A stretch of 64,000 nt of DNA from Marivirga harenae (GTDB taxonomy: Bacteria; Bacteroidota; Bacteroidia; Cytophagales; Cyclobacteriaceae): positions 889,501 to 953,500 of the forward strand of contig NZ_CP130565.1 of assembly GCF_030534335.1 (NCBI RefSeq). The letters run 5' to 3'. This document shows, one piece after another, positions 1-8,220 of the stretch (its first letter is position 1; the number at the start of each line of letters is the position of its first letter). The notes under the pieces were generated by a model. The model searched no databases. It saw nothing but the letters and a program-made list of their open reading frames with translations, and was not told the origin of the DNA. A program made the position numbers and the translations under genes.

Positions 1-21
1 AAAATTAAAAAATAAATCAAA

Positions 22-453
22 ATGAAATCATTTATTCTAGGCGCATTTTTTCTTGTCACTTTCCATTTATCCCAAGCCCAGGTCAAATTAAACCACATAG
101 CAGTTTATGTGGAAGATTTGGCTGACAGTAAATCCTTCTATTCGGACATTATTGGACTCGAAGAAATTGAAGAGCCATTTAAAGATGGCTTGCACATCTG
201 GTACAAATTAGGCAGTTCACAATTGCACTTAATTGAAGGAGAATGGGAAGAACCCACCATCAATAAAAACAACCATTTGTGTTTTAGCATAGAAGACATG
301 GAGGGTTTTATAGAAAATTTAAAAGCTGAAAAAGTGCCTTTTGAAAATTGGCCTGGTGAAAGTGGGAAAATTACTAATAGAGTAGATGGAGTTCAACAAA
401 TCTACTTTCAAGACCCTAATGGTTATTGGATAGAAGTGAACAATGATTTTTAA
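22..453 (+). CDS. VOC (glyoxalase/bleomycin-resistance) family protein, probably exported
   Basis: The 143-residue protein begins with a likely signal peptide ending near SQAQ (residue 20), followed by one complete vicinal-oxygen-chelate domain. The expected metal positions are visible: H25 in LNHIAVYV, E72 after the LHLIEG strand, H85 in NHLCFSI and E138 in WIEV. The end DPNGYWIEV is typical of the family. VOC proteins are metal-dependent lyases, isomerases, dioxygenases or binding proteins, and the substrate cannot be read from sequence. A signal peptide is unusual for this mostly cytoplasmic family. The next gene starts 22 nt downstream on the same strand, so the two may be co-transcribed. 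The family call is firm and the function is unknown. Confidence 0.85.
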   Translation: MKSFILGAFFLVTFHLSQAQVKLNHIAVYVEDLADSKSFYSDIIGLEEIEEPFKDGLHIWYKLGSSQLHLIEGEWEEPTINKNNHLCFSIEDMEGFIENLKAEKVPFENWPGESGKITNRVDGVQQIYFQDPNGYWIEVNNDF

Positions 454-475
454 AAAAAAGTAAATATTTGTAGCT

Positions 476-1180
476 ATGAAAACTTTAATACTAGGAATTT
501 CAGTCTTTTTAATGACTGCATTCAACTCGCAAGATTCGGTGAATTTAAGTGGTGGTTGGCACATCACTACAGAAGATGGTTTAACAGGCCAATGGATCAT
601 GGCTGAAAAGCATTTTGCCGTTACCTTTTATAAAGGAAATGAATTCAAATACACTTATGGAGGAAGTTGGAATCTCACCGATAATAATCAAATCCAACTT
701 CATTACGAATTTCATACTGATAACAAAGACAAAGTAGGTCAAACAGAAAAATTGGAGTATGCTTTAAAAGGGAAAAAGCTAGAAATTGGAGGTCTAACTT
801 GGAAAAGAACAGATAACAATAAACCAGGAGATTTAGCAGATGCTTGGGTCATTACCGGAAGAGAACGTAACGGAGAAATGAATACTATGACACCTGGGGC
901 GAGAAAAACTATGAAGATCTTGTCTGGTACATATTTTCAATGGATAGCTTATAATAGTGAAACTGGAGATTTTCGGGGGACTGGAGGCGGAAACTACACA
1001 ACGAATGATGGTCAATACACTGAAATCATAAAATTCTTTTCCAGAGACAGCAATAGAGTAGGTGCTGAGCTAGTTTTTAATTATGAATTGAAAGATGGAG
1101 AATGGCACCACCGCGGAAAAAGTAGCAAAGGTGATCCTATCTACGAAATTTGGAGTGATAGAGTGGATTTAGGGATTTAA
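476..1180 (+). CDS. Hypothetical secreted protein (lipocalin-like repeats)
   Basis: I do not recognise a characterised homologue. The 234-residue protein has a hydrophobic N-terminus (residues 1-17) consistent with a signal peptide. It is then rich in short strands, with two similar halves that each contain a 'G.W' strand followed by Asp/Asn/Gly turns (LSGGWHITTEDG, then LADAWVITGRERNG). This suggests a small beta-barrel or lipocalin-like fold. It lies 22 nt after the VOC gene and precedes a convergent gene, with a likely terminator between them. A binding role in the periplasm or on the surface is a guess from fold style only. Confidence 0.6.
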   Translation: MKTLILGISVFLMTAFNSQDSVNLSGGWHITTEDGLTGQWIMAEKHFAVTFYKGNEFKYTYGGSWNLTDNNQIQLHYEFHTDNKDKVGQTEKLEYALKGKKLEIGGLTWKRTDNNKPGDLADAWVITGRERNGEMNTMTPGARKTMKILSGTYFQWIAYNSETGDFRGTGGGNYTTNDGQYTEIIKFFSRDSNRVGAELVFNYELKDGEWHHRGKSSKGDPIYEIWSDRVDLGI

Positions 1181-1200
1181 GATTTAACGCTATAAAAGAC

Positions 1201-1246
1201 AACAGCCCTAGTAAGAAATAATTCAGTCCATAGCAGGGCTGCTGTT
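1201..1246. terminator. Bidirectional terminator hairpin between convergent genes
   Basis: AGCCCT (1204-1209) pairs with AGGGCT (1235-1240), and AACAGC (1201-1206) can alternatively pair with GCTGTT (1241-1246). A T-rich stretch follows on the + strand. The hairpin sits between the ends of two convergent genes. The loop is long (about 25 nt), so confidence is moderate. Confidence 0.45.
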
Positions 1247-1256
1247 CAATTATATT

Positions 1257-3305
1257 TTACGAAAGTCTGATTCGAGCATCTACGACTACGAGCTCTCTTT
1301 CATTTCCAATCAACGGATTCATATCTATTTCTTCGATTTCAGGAGCCAAATGGACCAATGAAGCTAGTCGGACAATAACATCTGCAAAGGCTGCTTCATT
1401 TATTCCTGGTTTACCTCTATACCCTTGAATAATAGGATAAGTCTTTAAAGACTGAATCATTTTTTCTGCCTCTCTTTTGCTCAATGGAGCCAGGCCGTTG
1501 GCTACATCTTTTATAATTTCTACATATATTCCACCCATTCCACAAAGAATCAAGTGCCCAAAATTTCCTTTCTTAACAGCGCCTGCAAAAAACTCTTCCC
1601 CTTTTTTCATTTCCTGAATGAGCACGCCTTTAGCACCTGATATTTTCATCATTCGATTAAATTCCTTTTTCAGAAATTCCTGAGAATTGATATTCAAGCT
1701 AACTCCTCCAACATCTGTTTTATGAATTGGTCCTAAAACTTTCATGACCAAAGGAAACTCCATGGATTTATTGACTGCTGCTAAACTTTTTTCATCGTAA
1801 AATTCCCGTTCTTTCACCATCTCAATCCCAGCTGCCGTTAATAGTTCACGAACAATATTAGTATCCAAATATCCGGATTTTGACTCCACTATAATATCTC
1901 GGATTTTACTGTAATCCATTTCAGCCAAGTCATATTTTCCATAAGCCGGAACATCAAGATTTGCAGCGCTCGCTAAAGCCTTACCTAAAACCACCTCATC
2001 TGGAAAGTTTACATGACCCTTATCTATAAATTCTTGAATTTCCTTACCTGCATTAACCAAGGAAGGCAAAACAGGGAAAATAGCCTTTTTACAGCTCTGT
2101 AATTTTTGATGTAAAACTTCATATACATCTCGAACATTAAAAAGACCTGGGCTGCCAAAGACCACTACCATTGCATCAATTTCTTCCAACTCATCGCAGA
2201 AATCAATAATTTCAGCTAACTGATCTGCTGTTCCAGTCGCTAAAAAATCAATGGGGTTTGATACAGAAGACCCAGGATGAAGCTTTTCCAACAAAACTTT
2301 GCCTTTATCCTCATCTATGGGTGGCACATTGACTCCATTAACACTTAACACATCGGTAAGCATTACGGCAGAGCCTCCTGCATGAGTTATAATAGCAATA
2401 TTTTTTCCTATAGCCTTATTTTCTTGCCATACTGCAGCAACATTTATTAATTCCTCCCTACTGTTACAATATACAATGGCCGCTTTTTTAAACAATGCAC
2501 GAATTAAGGTGTCAGAAGTCGCAATGGCACCCGTATGAGAAGAGGCTGCCCTACTTCCAGCTTCAGAATAGCCAGATTTGATAGCTGCGAGATGACAGCC
2601 TTTGCGAACCAAAGAAGAGGCATGTTTTAAGAATTTGAATGGATTCTTAATGTTTTCTAAATAGAGTAATTTTACTTTAGGACTTCTCTCAGGGTCATAA
2701 GTAGTATCCATATGTTCTAATATTTCCTCTACACCAGTTTGTCCAGCATTTCCTATGGAATAGATATTGGAAAAGTTTAAGCCCACTGCATGGGCTGCTT
2801 CCATTATGAAAACGGCTGTAGCTCCTGAGCTTGAAATTAGTTCACACCCATCTGCGTTGTAATCAGGAACTGGTGTCGTGAATACTCCTTTATAATTTCC
2901 GTTTATTATTCCAATGCAGTTTGGCCCGATTATCTGCGCATTAAATTTTTCAGCAATTGCTATCAGCTGGTTTTCCAGTTTGATCCCTGTTTCTCCAGCT
3001 TCTGCAAATCCTGCAGAATATATAATAAACCCTTTGGTTCCAGCTTGTGCCAAAGTGTTCACCGTTTCAACACATAAAGCAGCCGGAATACTAAGAATGG
3101 CTAAATCTACTTTTGGCAGTAGGTCTACTTTGGCTATATGTTCTACTCCTTCAATTGAAATCACTTTAGGATTTACCCCATATATTTTTCCCTTAAATCC
3201 TCCTGAAATCAAATTAAAAATCACTTTGCCTCCTGGCTTCGATTGATTTTCAGACGCACCTATGATCGCTATATTTTCTGGGTTTAGGAGTGAATTTTGG
3301 AGCAT
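1257..3305 (-). CDS. Acetate/acyl-CoA synthetase (ADP-forming), alpha-beta fusion
   Basis: This is a 682-residue NDP-forming acyl-CoA synthetase. The N-terminal CoA-binding domain starts with IAIIGASENQSKPG (about residues 12-25). The succinyl-CoA-ligase-like region has GPNCIGI near residue 128, and the phosphohistidine segment SSHTGA places the catalytic His at about 257. A C-terminal ATP-grasp domain carries HKTDVGGVSL and LCGMGGIYVE. The length fits the single-chain fusion of ACD alpha and beta subunits, and there is no acetyltransferase domain as in Pat. The enzyme interconverts acyl-CoA + ADP + Pi with acid + ATP, so it can conserve energy from acyl-CoA. It stands alone next to convergent and co-directional neighbours. 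Substrate specificity is not predictable. Confidence 0.85.
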   Translation of the reverse strand: MLQNSLLNPENIAIIGASENQSKPGGKVIFNLISGGFKGKIYGVNPKVISIEGVEHIAKVDLLPKVDLAILSIPAALCVETVNTLAQAGTKGFIIYSAGFAEAGETGIKLENQLIAIAEKFNAQIIGPNCIGIINGNYKGVFTTPVPDYNADGCELISSSGATAVFIMEAAHAVGLNFSNIYSIGNAGQTGVEEILEHMDTTYDPERSPKVKLLYLENIKNPFKFLKHASSLVRKGCHLAAIKSGYSEAGSRAASSHTGAIATSDTLIRALFKKAAIVYCNSREELINVAAVWQENKAIGKNIAIITHAGGSAVMLTDVLSVNGVNVPPIDEDKGKVLLEKLHPGSSVSNPIDFLATGTADQLAEIIDFCDELEEIDAMVVVFGSPGLFNVRDVYEVLHQKLQSCKKAIFPVLPSLVNAGKEIQEFIDKGHVNFPDEVVLGKALASAANLDVPAYGKYDLAEMDYSKIRDIIVESKSGYLDTNIVRELLTAAGIEMVKEREFYDEKSLAAVNKSMEFPLVMKVLGPIHKTDVGGVSLNINSQEFLKKEFNRMMKISGAKGVLIQEMKKGEEFFAGAVKKGNFGHLILCGMGGIYVEIIKDVANGLAPLSKREAEKMIQSLKTYPIIQGYRGKPGINEAAFADVIVRLASLVHLAPEIEEIDMNPLIGNERELVVVDARIRLS

Positions 3306-3368
3306 TTTGATATTAATTAAGTTTGATGATTTTTTCTAATCTATTTCAAAATAGATTTATTTCTGCAC

Positions 3369-3403
3369 AAAAAAAAGGAGGTCTATTTCCTCTGACCTCC
3401 TTT
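3369..3403 (-). terminator. Rho-independent terminator of osmC
   Basis: A ten-base stem, AAAGGAGGTC (3374-3383) with GACCTCCTTT (3394-3403), lies just beyond the osmC stop codon. Read on the minus strand it is followed by an uninterrupted T run. This is the classic intrinsic terminator shape and separates osmC from the synthetase gene downstream. Confidence 0.85.
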
Positions 3404-3420
3404 AGCTACAGAACTATCTA

Positions 3421-3870
3421 TTAAACTGGCTCGGAAACTTGAATTGCAGAAAAATCCAACTTTACAGTTGTTGTAATTGAATTACTAATTAGACAAGCCG
3501 CTTCTGCTTTTTCCATAAGTCGAATTGCTTTATCCATTTTGCCACCTTCTGGCAATTCGATAAATGGTTTTAATGTAATAGCTGACATCTTGAATTTTCC
3601 GTCCACTTTCTCTAGAACACCTTCAGATTTACAGTCAAATTTTGAAAATTCTAACTTCGAGTATTCGGCTATGGCTAAAAAGGTAGTCATAAAACAAGAC
3701 AAGACTGCACTTGTAAAAAGGTGCTCTGGCGACCATATGCCTTCTACCCCTCCAGGAAATTCAGGAGGTGTTGCAACTGTTATTTTTTTATGAAGCTCTG
3801 GGGAGCTCATTAAACCAATTCTACCTTCTTGCCATCCAAGATCGAGATTATACGTGTGTTTTGTGTTCAT
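3421..3870 (-). CDS. OsmC/Ohr family protein
   Basis: The 149-residue protein has the OsmC layout: an early strand segment, PPEFPGGVEGIWSPEHLFTSAVLSC with the reactive Cys at about residue 55 at the start of the long central helix, then a second half with EAACLISNSI supplying the second Cys. OsmC/Ohr proteins reduce hydroperoxides with a two-Cys mechanism. The 'SPEHLF..A...C' spacing places it in the general OsmC group rather than classical Ohr. It is a single gene with its own promoter and terminator. A 14-bp operator-like palindrome lies 24-37 nt upstream of the ATG, which suggests co-regulation with the denitrification genes. The peroxide or electrophile substrate is unknown. Confidence 0.85.
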   Translation of the reverse strand: MNTKHTYNLDLGWQEGRIGLMSSPELHKKITVATPPEFPGGVEGIWSPEHLFTSAVLSCFMTTFLAIAEYSKLEFSKFDCKSEGVLEKVDGKFKMSAITLKPFIELPEGGKMDKAIRLMEKAEAACLISNSITTTVKLDFSAIQVSEPV

Positions 3871-3893
3871 ATTTTTATTAATTTAAATTAAGG

Positions 3894-3907
3894 GACAAAT
3901 ATATCCT
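3894..3907 (-). promoter_or_regulatory. osmC promoter/operator with GGAYAWWTWTATCC-type palindrome
   Basis: The sequence GGACAAATATATCC is a near-palindrome of GGAYA and TATCC half-sites. Read on the minus strand it contains TATATTTG (3897-3904), a perfect Bacteroidetes -7 box (TAnnTTTG), so a bound repressor would block the promoter directly. Similar 14-mers occur in front of norC, nrdD, queD, the second rrf2, ccoN and nirK. Confidence 0.55.
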
Positions 3908-3964
3908 TTTTTAGTAAAGATGTATTGTCATATTTGTTACAAAAGCGATTGCATTTGAAAATAT

Positions 3965-5773
3965 TTATGTCGAGATAAGTTCTTTATCTTCTGTCAGAGT
4001 TGTTTTAATTATGTTTTCAAAATGATGTAGCTGTTCAATGGAGCTGGTGAATCCATGAGAAAGCAAATTCTCATTTTGCCGAAAGAGCGATTTGTAATAT
4101 TCAATACCTTCACACAGACTAGTTTGAAAGCCCCTTAAATACTTCGCCAATTTACTACATGGCTCTGCTTTGTATTTTTCAATCTCCTTCAAGAAAAAAT
4201 TAACGTAGAGTTCCAGTTCTTTTATAAATACATTGGGTCGCTCGATCTGATTTAATACGTCCCTTATCCCATAAATATGCTTTATCATATCCGAGAGTTT
4301 TATTTTACCACTAAAATAAGCAAGATTTGGACCTGGACAGATTGTGACTCCAGCTCCTTCTACTTTGGTATCCATACTATTCTCATAGAAAAATGCAGTT
4401 GATAGTCCTCCACATAAGCATTCTTTTTCAATCAGTTTCGAATATTCAGCTTCATATTTTTCTTTACTCAAATTTTCACTTGCTAACTGCTTTAATTTAA
4501 GCTTGTGATATTTAGTCGAAGCAGTGCATATTGGCTTGTCGGTAAATTCAGTATTTAACATCAGAAATTTTTTGGTGCAAGGACTGCCACTCTTCCCTTT
4601 TTGCAATTTCTTATCCATCTCAATTTGCCTAGAGGATTTTCTTAAATTATTGAAGGGGACACCTAAAGGAGAAGCATTGCTTAAATAGAAATCCTTTTCA
4701 CCAGCTTCAGATAACTGCTTGCGAGTGGGTTCATCAATAGAAACTGCTTCAGGAACCAGTAAGAACGGACTTCCCCATCCTACTGAAGACAGATTATAAT
4801 GTTTCAATAAAAATTCGTGTTCAGCGCCAGTGCCAACGCCACCTTGAGCAGTGATGCGCACAGTAGGTTTCTTTTCTAGAATGATATTCTTTTCAGCTAC
4901 AGCCTTTTCATAAATGGCTAATAAACTGCTGACTAAGCTTTCCTGATTGCGCTTAAATTCTTCAAGGATAGGTCCCATAAGTTTGCCCTGGGTAGCAAAT
5001 GCATGACCTCCACAATTTAAACCCGATTCTATCCTGAATTCGGAAACCCAGATCCCTTTATTGGCAAGTAATTTGCCTTGAATTAGTGCAGAGCGGTAAT
5101 CGCTTACTTTAATGATTACTTCTTTCTTAAAGTTAGCTTTTGGATCAGGAAGGAAATCATCGAATGCGGTCAAATAACTAAATAATTTAGGATTCATTCC
5201 TGCTGACAAAACCAAGGATGAAGATAGATTACTATTAGCAAATGCCCTCAAAGAAGAATGGGCATCGTTATACTCAACAGGCAGTTCTCTATTTTCATAA
5301 TAATTGGTTTTATCCAACTTTGTCATAATATTCACATCAATTCTCCCTGGGCTCAATGTTTTATGTAAAGAATCTAAAAGCTCAGTTTGATTAAGTTTCT
5401 GAGCAAATTCTATTATTCTTTTTTTTGCTCGAGAATAGTTCGGTAGTAAATCAAGAAAATTATCCAGGTAATTTTCGTCCGTGGCAAGTTTCACCTTATG
5501 CTCTTCAAACTTTTGCACCACAATTTTGTGCATCAGATTAAGATAAGAAGTAATCCTTCTGGCTCTGGCATCAATTTCGGAGCTTAGTATGGGAATAAAT
5601 TCAAAATCAAATTTTTGAGAATAGAATTTCCTTACCCTTTCTATTAATATATCATCTCCTAGAGAAACCACTGAATTAATGCCTAAATGGGCTAGACGGA
5701 TAGGAGTGTCAATAGTATAGGCTAAGCCCATTACAGGAATATGGAAAGTGTGCTGATGAGTTGAAAATGTCAT
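3965..5773 (-). CDS. Unrecognised 602-residue Cys-rich protein, divergent from the nor operon
   Basis: I cannot assign a function. The 602-residue protein is soluble, without a signal peptide or membrane segments. It opens with HIPVMGLAYTIDTPIRLAHLG, which looks like the first strand-turn-helix of a TIM-barrel enzyme. Gly-rich loops GLNCGGHAFATQG (C254, H257) and ITAQGGVGTGAEHEF (about 307-321) resemble FMN or phosphate loops of 2-nitropropane-dioxygenase or glutamate-synthase-like barrels. Cys at 254, 399, 416, 452, 454 and 479 sit in tight motifs (GSPCTKKF, PICTAS, ECLCGG, ICPGPN) and could bind an Fe-S cluster. The C-terminal 100 residues are helical. It is divergent from norC. A -7 box TACCTTTG (5841-5848) is preceded at 23 nt by TGCTTTAAGTCA, one mismatch from the FNR-like box seen at nrfH and nadA. 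Confidence 0.7.
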   Translation of the reverse strand: MTFSTHQHTFHIPVMGLAYTIDTPIRLAHLGINSVVSLGDDILIERVRKFYSQKFDFEFIPILSSEIDARARRITSYLNLMHKIVVQKFEEHKVKLATDENYLDNFLDLLPNYSRAKKRIIEFAQKLNQTELLDSLHKTLSPGRIDVNIMTKLDKTNYYENRELPVEYNDAHSSLRAFANSNLSSSLVLSAGMNPKLFSYLTAFDDFLPDPKANFKKEVIIKVSDYRSALIQGKLLANKGIWVSEFRIESGLNCGGHAFATQGKLMGPILEEFKRNQESLVSSLLAIYEKAVAEKNIILEKKPTVRITAQGGVGTGAEHEFLLKHYNLSSVGWGSPFLLVPEAVSIDEPTRKQLSEAGEKDFYLSNASPLGVPFNNLRKSSRQIEMDKKLQKGKSGSPCTKKFLMLNTEFTDKPICTASTKYHKLKLKQLASENLSKEKYEAEYSKLIEKECLCGGLSTAFFYENSMDTKVEGAGVTICPGPNLAYFSGKIKLSDMIKHIYGIRDVLNQIERPNVFIKELELYVNFFLKEIEKYKAEPCSKLAKYLRGFQTSLCEGIEYYKSLFRQNENLLSHGFTSSIEQLHHFENIIKTTLTEDKELIST

Positions 5774-6144
5774 AGAATAACTTTGATATTATAAGGACAT
5801 ATACATTGTATACGAATCCATTGAACTTATTTGAAAATATCAAAGGTATAGGCTTGTTTTCAGACTAATCCTGCTTTAAGTCAGTCAAAAAAATGAGAAG
5901 GGTCAAAGTTTTTGAAAATCAATTAATAATCAAATTCATACAGCACCTTATGCTTATCTTTTATCAAAATATAATTAAGTGCGTCTTCTAGCAGCATTCA
6001 AAAACTATGATATAAATCAAGGATGAAGCTGTTTTTTGGCATATAAACGAAGCTCTATTTACGTAAAATGTCTATTTAAACGATTTAAAAGAGTTTTCAT
6101 AAAGAATTCAGTCTGACCTTTCCCTCATTTTTTTTAATCCCCTA

Positions 6145-6175
6145 TTGAAAAATATGAAATCTGGATATACCTTTG
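6145..6175 (+). promoter_or_regulatory. norC promoter (-33 TTG, -7 TACCTTTG)
   Basis: TTG at 6145-6147 and TACCTTTG at 6168-6175 are separated by 20 nt, which matches the Bacteroidetes housekeeping promoter pattern (TTG and TAnnTTTG). The predicted start of transcription is near 6182, giving a leader of about 50 nt before the norC ATG. Confidence 0.6.
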
Positions 6176-6178
6176 AAT

Positions 6179-6204
6179 AATAAAGGATCTTTTTATCCTT
6201 TATT
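6179..6204 (+). promoter_or_regulatory. norC operator/leader palindrome
   Basis: AATAAAGGAT (6179-6188) is perfectly complementary to ATCCTTTATT (6195-6204) with a 6-nt loop. The core 14-mer GGATCTTTTTATCC (6185-6198) fits the GGAYAWWTWTATCC pattern with one deviation (C at position 5). It overlaps the predicted transcription start, so it could act as a repressor site in DNA or as a 5' hairpin in the mRNA. Confidence 0.5.
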
Positions 6205-6232
6205 AATGAGTATCCACTAAAAGCAAATAGTC

Positions 6233-6685
6233 ATGTTATCAAAATCGCAAGCACAGGCTTTTTTTCTGGGAGGAACACTGGTCACCTTCCTGATTTTTAT
6301 CGGCTTAACCATCTATTCCATGATGCCATCCAACGATCAGACTAATCACGAAAATATTACTGCAGAAGTAATAAAAGGAAAACATTTATGGGAAACCAAC
6401 AACTGCATGGGCTGTCACTCCATAATGGGAGAAGGCGGCTATTATGCCCCAGAACTCACCAAAGTGGTGGATAGAAAAGGCGAACCAATCATCAAGGCTA
6501 TTTTAATGTCTCCTGTTCCATGGGCTCCAAATGGTAGAAAAATGGTGGCTTATGAAATGAGCGAGGAAGAGGCAGAAGCCATGATCGAGTATTTTAAATG
6601 GATTGGGGAATTGGATCTGAATGGATTTGATAGAATGGTGTCCCCTTTGGCGAAAGATAGAATGGAAAAGATGAATGAGGAGTAA
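6233..6685 (+). CDS. norC: Nitric oxide reductase subunit C (membrane-anchored cytochrome c)
   Basis: The 150-residue protein has one N-terminal membrane anchor (residues 9-30) and a single c-type haem motif C58-M-G-C61-H62 facing the periplasm. The RKMVAYEMSEEE segment supplies the distal Met (about 104). Size, anchor and single haem match NorC, which passes electrons from periplasmic donors to NorB for reduction of 2 NO to N2O. It is the first gene of the nor operon, with norB following after 31 nt. A promoter and an operator-like hairpin lie directly upstream. Confidence 0.95.
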   Translation: MLSKSQAQAFFLGGTLVTFLIFIGLTIYSMMPSNDQTNHENITAEVIKGKHLWETNNCMGCHSIMGEGGYYAPELTKVVDRKGEPIIKAILMSPVPWAPNGRKMVAYEMSEEEAEAMIEYFKWIGELDLNGFDRMVSPLAKDRMEKMNEE

Positions 6686-6716
6686 AAGCAAAATCTAAAA
6701 CTTTAACTATAAAAAG

Positions 6717-8114
6717 ATGAAATATAAATCTCAAAAAGTAGCCTACTGGTTCTTTGCATTATGTATGCTACTGTTTTCACTGCAAATAGTGTATGGCTTT
6801 ATTATGGGCTTTGCACGGATTGGATTTGACGTTTTCCACGATTTTATACCTTTTAATGCAGCAAGAGCTGTTCATACTAATCTGCTGGTTGTTTGGTTGC
6901 TGAGTGGTTTTATGGGGGCAGCTTATTATATCATTCCTGAAGAAGCTCAACGAGAACTGGTGAGTGTAAAACTTGCCTACGTTCAATTAATATCGCTTGC
7001 TTTGGTAGGAGTTGCAGCTATAACGGGCTATCATTTTAATATTTGGGAAGGTAGGAAATTTCTGGAAATCCCTAGAGAGCTAGATTTTCTGGTCGTTATT
7101 AATGTACTGCTTTTCTTGGGCATCATCATTACCACCTTATACAAAGGAAAAAGAAAGACCACTACAGCGATGGTATTAGTGATGGGACTGTTTTTTGCTG
7201 CTTTACTATACATCCCTGGCATGATCTGGTTTGACAGTCAGGTTACTGATTCGTTCTTCCGATGGTGGGTAGTTCACTTATGGGTAGAAGGAGTTTGGGA
7301 ATTGATCATGGGTGGTATTTTAGCATTTCTGTTGATAAAATTAACGGGAGTAGATAGAGAAGTAATTGAGAAATGGCTTTACGTGATCGTTGGTTTAACT
7401 TTCCTCTCAGGTATCTTAGGAACAGGACACCACTACTACTATATAGGAGTGAATAAAATTTGGCTGATTGTAGGTGGGATCTTCTCCGCTTTGGAACCAT
7501 TGGCATTTCTTGCTATGGCACTTTTTGCAGTTTATATGTATAGAAAAGGCGAAAAAAATCACCCTAATAAAATCGCTTTATTTTGGACCATTGGAGCCTC
7601 AATCGTTTCATTTATCGGAGCTGGATTGTTAGGATTTGCTCATACTTTACCACAAACCAATATTTATACACACGGAACTCTGGTTACCGCCATGCATGGG
7701 CATTATGCCTTCTGGGGCGCTTATGCCATGATTGTATTGGCAATTATAAGTTACAGCATGCCGAATATGACAGGTCGCAAGAGGCATAATAATACCGCTG
7801 GCCATTTGGCTTTCTGGCTTTCTAATATCGGAATGCTAGGAATGGTAACCGCAATGGGCGTAGCTGGTGTTGTACAGGTTTATCTAGAAAGAAAATTGAA
7901 AATGGATTTTATGACAGTGCAAGATGAAGTAGAGGTACACTTTGCAGTAATGTTGATTTGCGCCTCACTCTTTACAACTGGCATAGGAATTTACATTTAT
8001 GAATTCATTAAATACGGCCGACCTACAGATGAGGCCCTAGAAAAATCAGGAAATGATGATATTGAAGGAAAACCAAAAGATGAAAATTCTGATAAAGAAT
8101 TAGTTAGGATGTGA
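6717..8114 (+). CDS. norB: Nitric oxide reductase subunit B (haem b, FeB catalytic subunit)
   Basis: The 465-residue, 12-helix protein is a cytochrome-c-dependent NOR (cNOR) subunit, since it lacks the N-terminal extension of qNOR. The ligands are in place: H53 and H329 for low-spin haem b, H187, H238 and H239 for FeB, and H327 for haem b3. Glutamates E191 (VVHLWVEG) and E260 (SALEPL) are the residues that distinguish NORs from oxygen reductases, and the oxidase Tyr-His pair is absent. It reduces NO to N2O in the inner membrane together with NorC. The tail beyond residue 435 is a charged cytoplasmic extension. Confidence 0.96.
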   Translation: MKYKSQKVAYWFFALCMLLFSLQIVYGFIMGFARIGFDVFHDFIPFNAARAVHTNLLVVWLLSGFMGAAYYIIPEEAQRELVSVKLAYVQLISLALVGVAAITGYHFNIWEGRKFLEIPRELDFLVVINVLLFLGIIITTLYKGKRKTTTAMVLVMGLFFAALLYIPGMIWFDSQVTDSFFRWWVVHLWVEGVWELIMGGILAFLLIKLTGVDREVIEKWLYVIVGLTFLSGILGTGHHYYYIGVNKIWLIVGGIFSALEPLAFLAMALFAVYMYRKGEKNHPNKIALFWTIGASIVSFIGAGLLGFAHTLPQTNIYTHGTLVTAMHGHYAFWGAYAMIVLAIISYSMPNMTGRKRHNNTAGHLAFWLSNIGMLGMVTAMGVAGVVQVYLERKLKMDFMTVQDEVEVHFAVMLICASLFTTGIGIYIYEFIKYGRPTDEALEKSGNDDIEGKPKDENSDKELVRM

Positions 8115-8220
8115 TGTAAAAGGCCGGGAGAAATGTTGGTTGTATTATGGTTTTATAGTTAAGCTTCCGGCCACATCACTTCTACATCATAAAATCGATA
8201 ATAAACATAACACGAGACCG

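Larger units (their letters stand above)
5774..6232. promoter_or_regulatory. Divergent regulatory region between the 602-residue gene and norC
   Basis: This 459-nt gap holds no gene. For the leftward gene it has TACCTTTG on the minus strand (5841-5848) and an FNR-like box TGCTTTAAGTCA at 5872-5883, with 23 nt between. In the middle lies TGATATAAATCA (6008-6019), flanked as ATGAT-N4-ATCAA, which is one base from the classical FNR consensus TTGAT-N4-ATCAA. On the norC side are TTG (6145-6147), TACCTTTG (6168-6175) and the operator-like hairpin at 6179-6204. Confidence 0.6.

Noticed and set aside
3337-3356. AATCTATTT-CA-AAATAGATT palindrome upstream of the acyl-CoA synthetase
   Set aside because: A possible operator, but single, AT-only and without any second copy or recognised regulator nearby.
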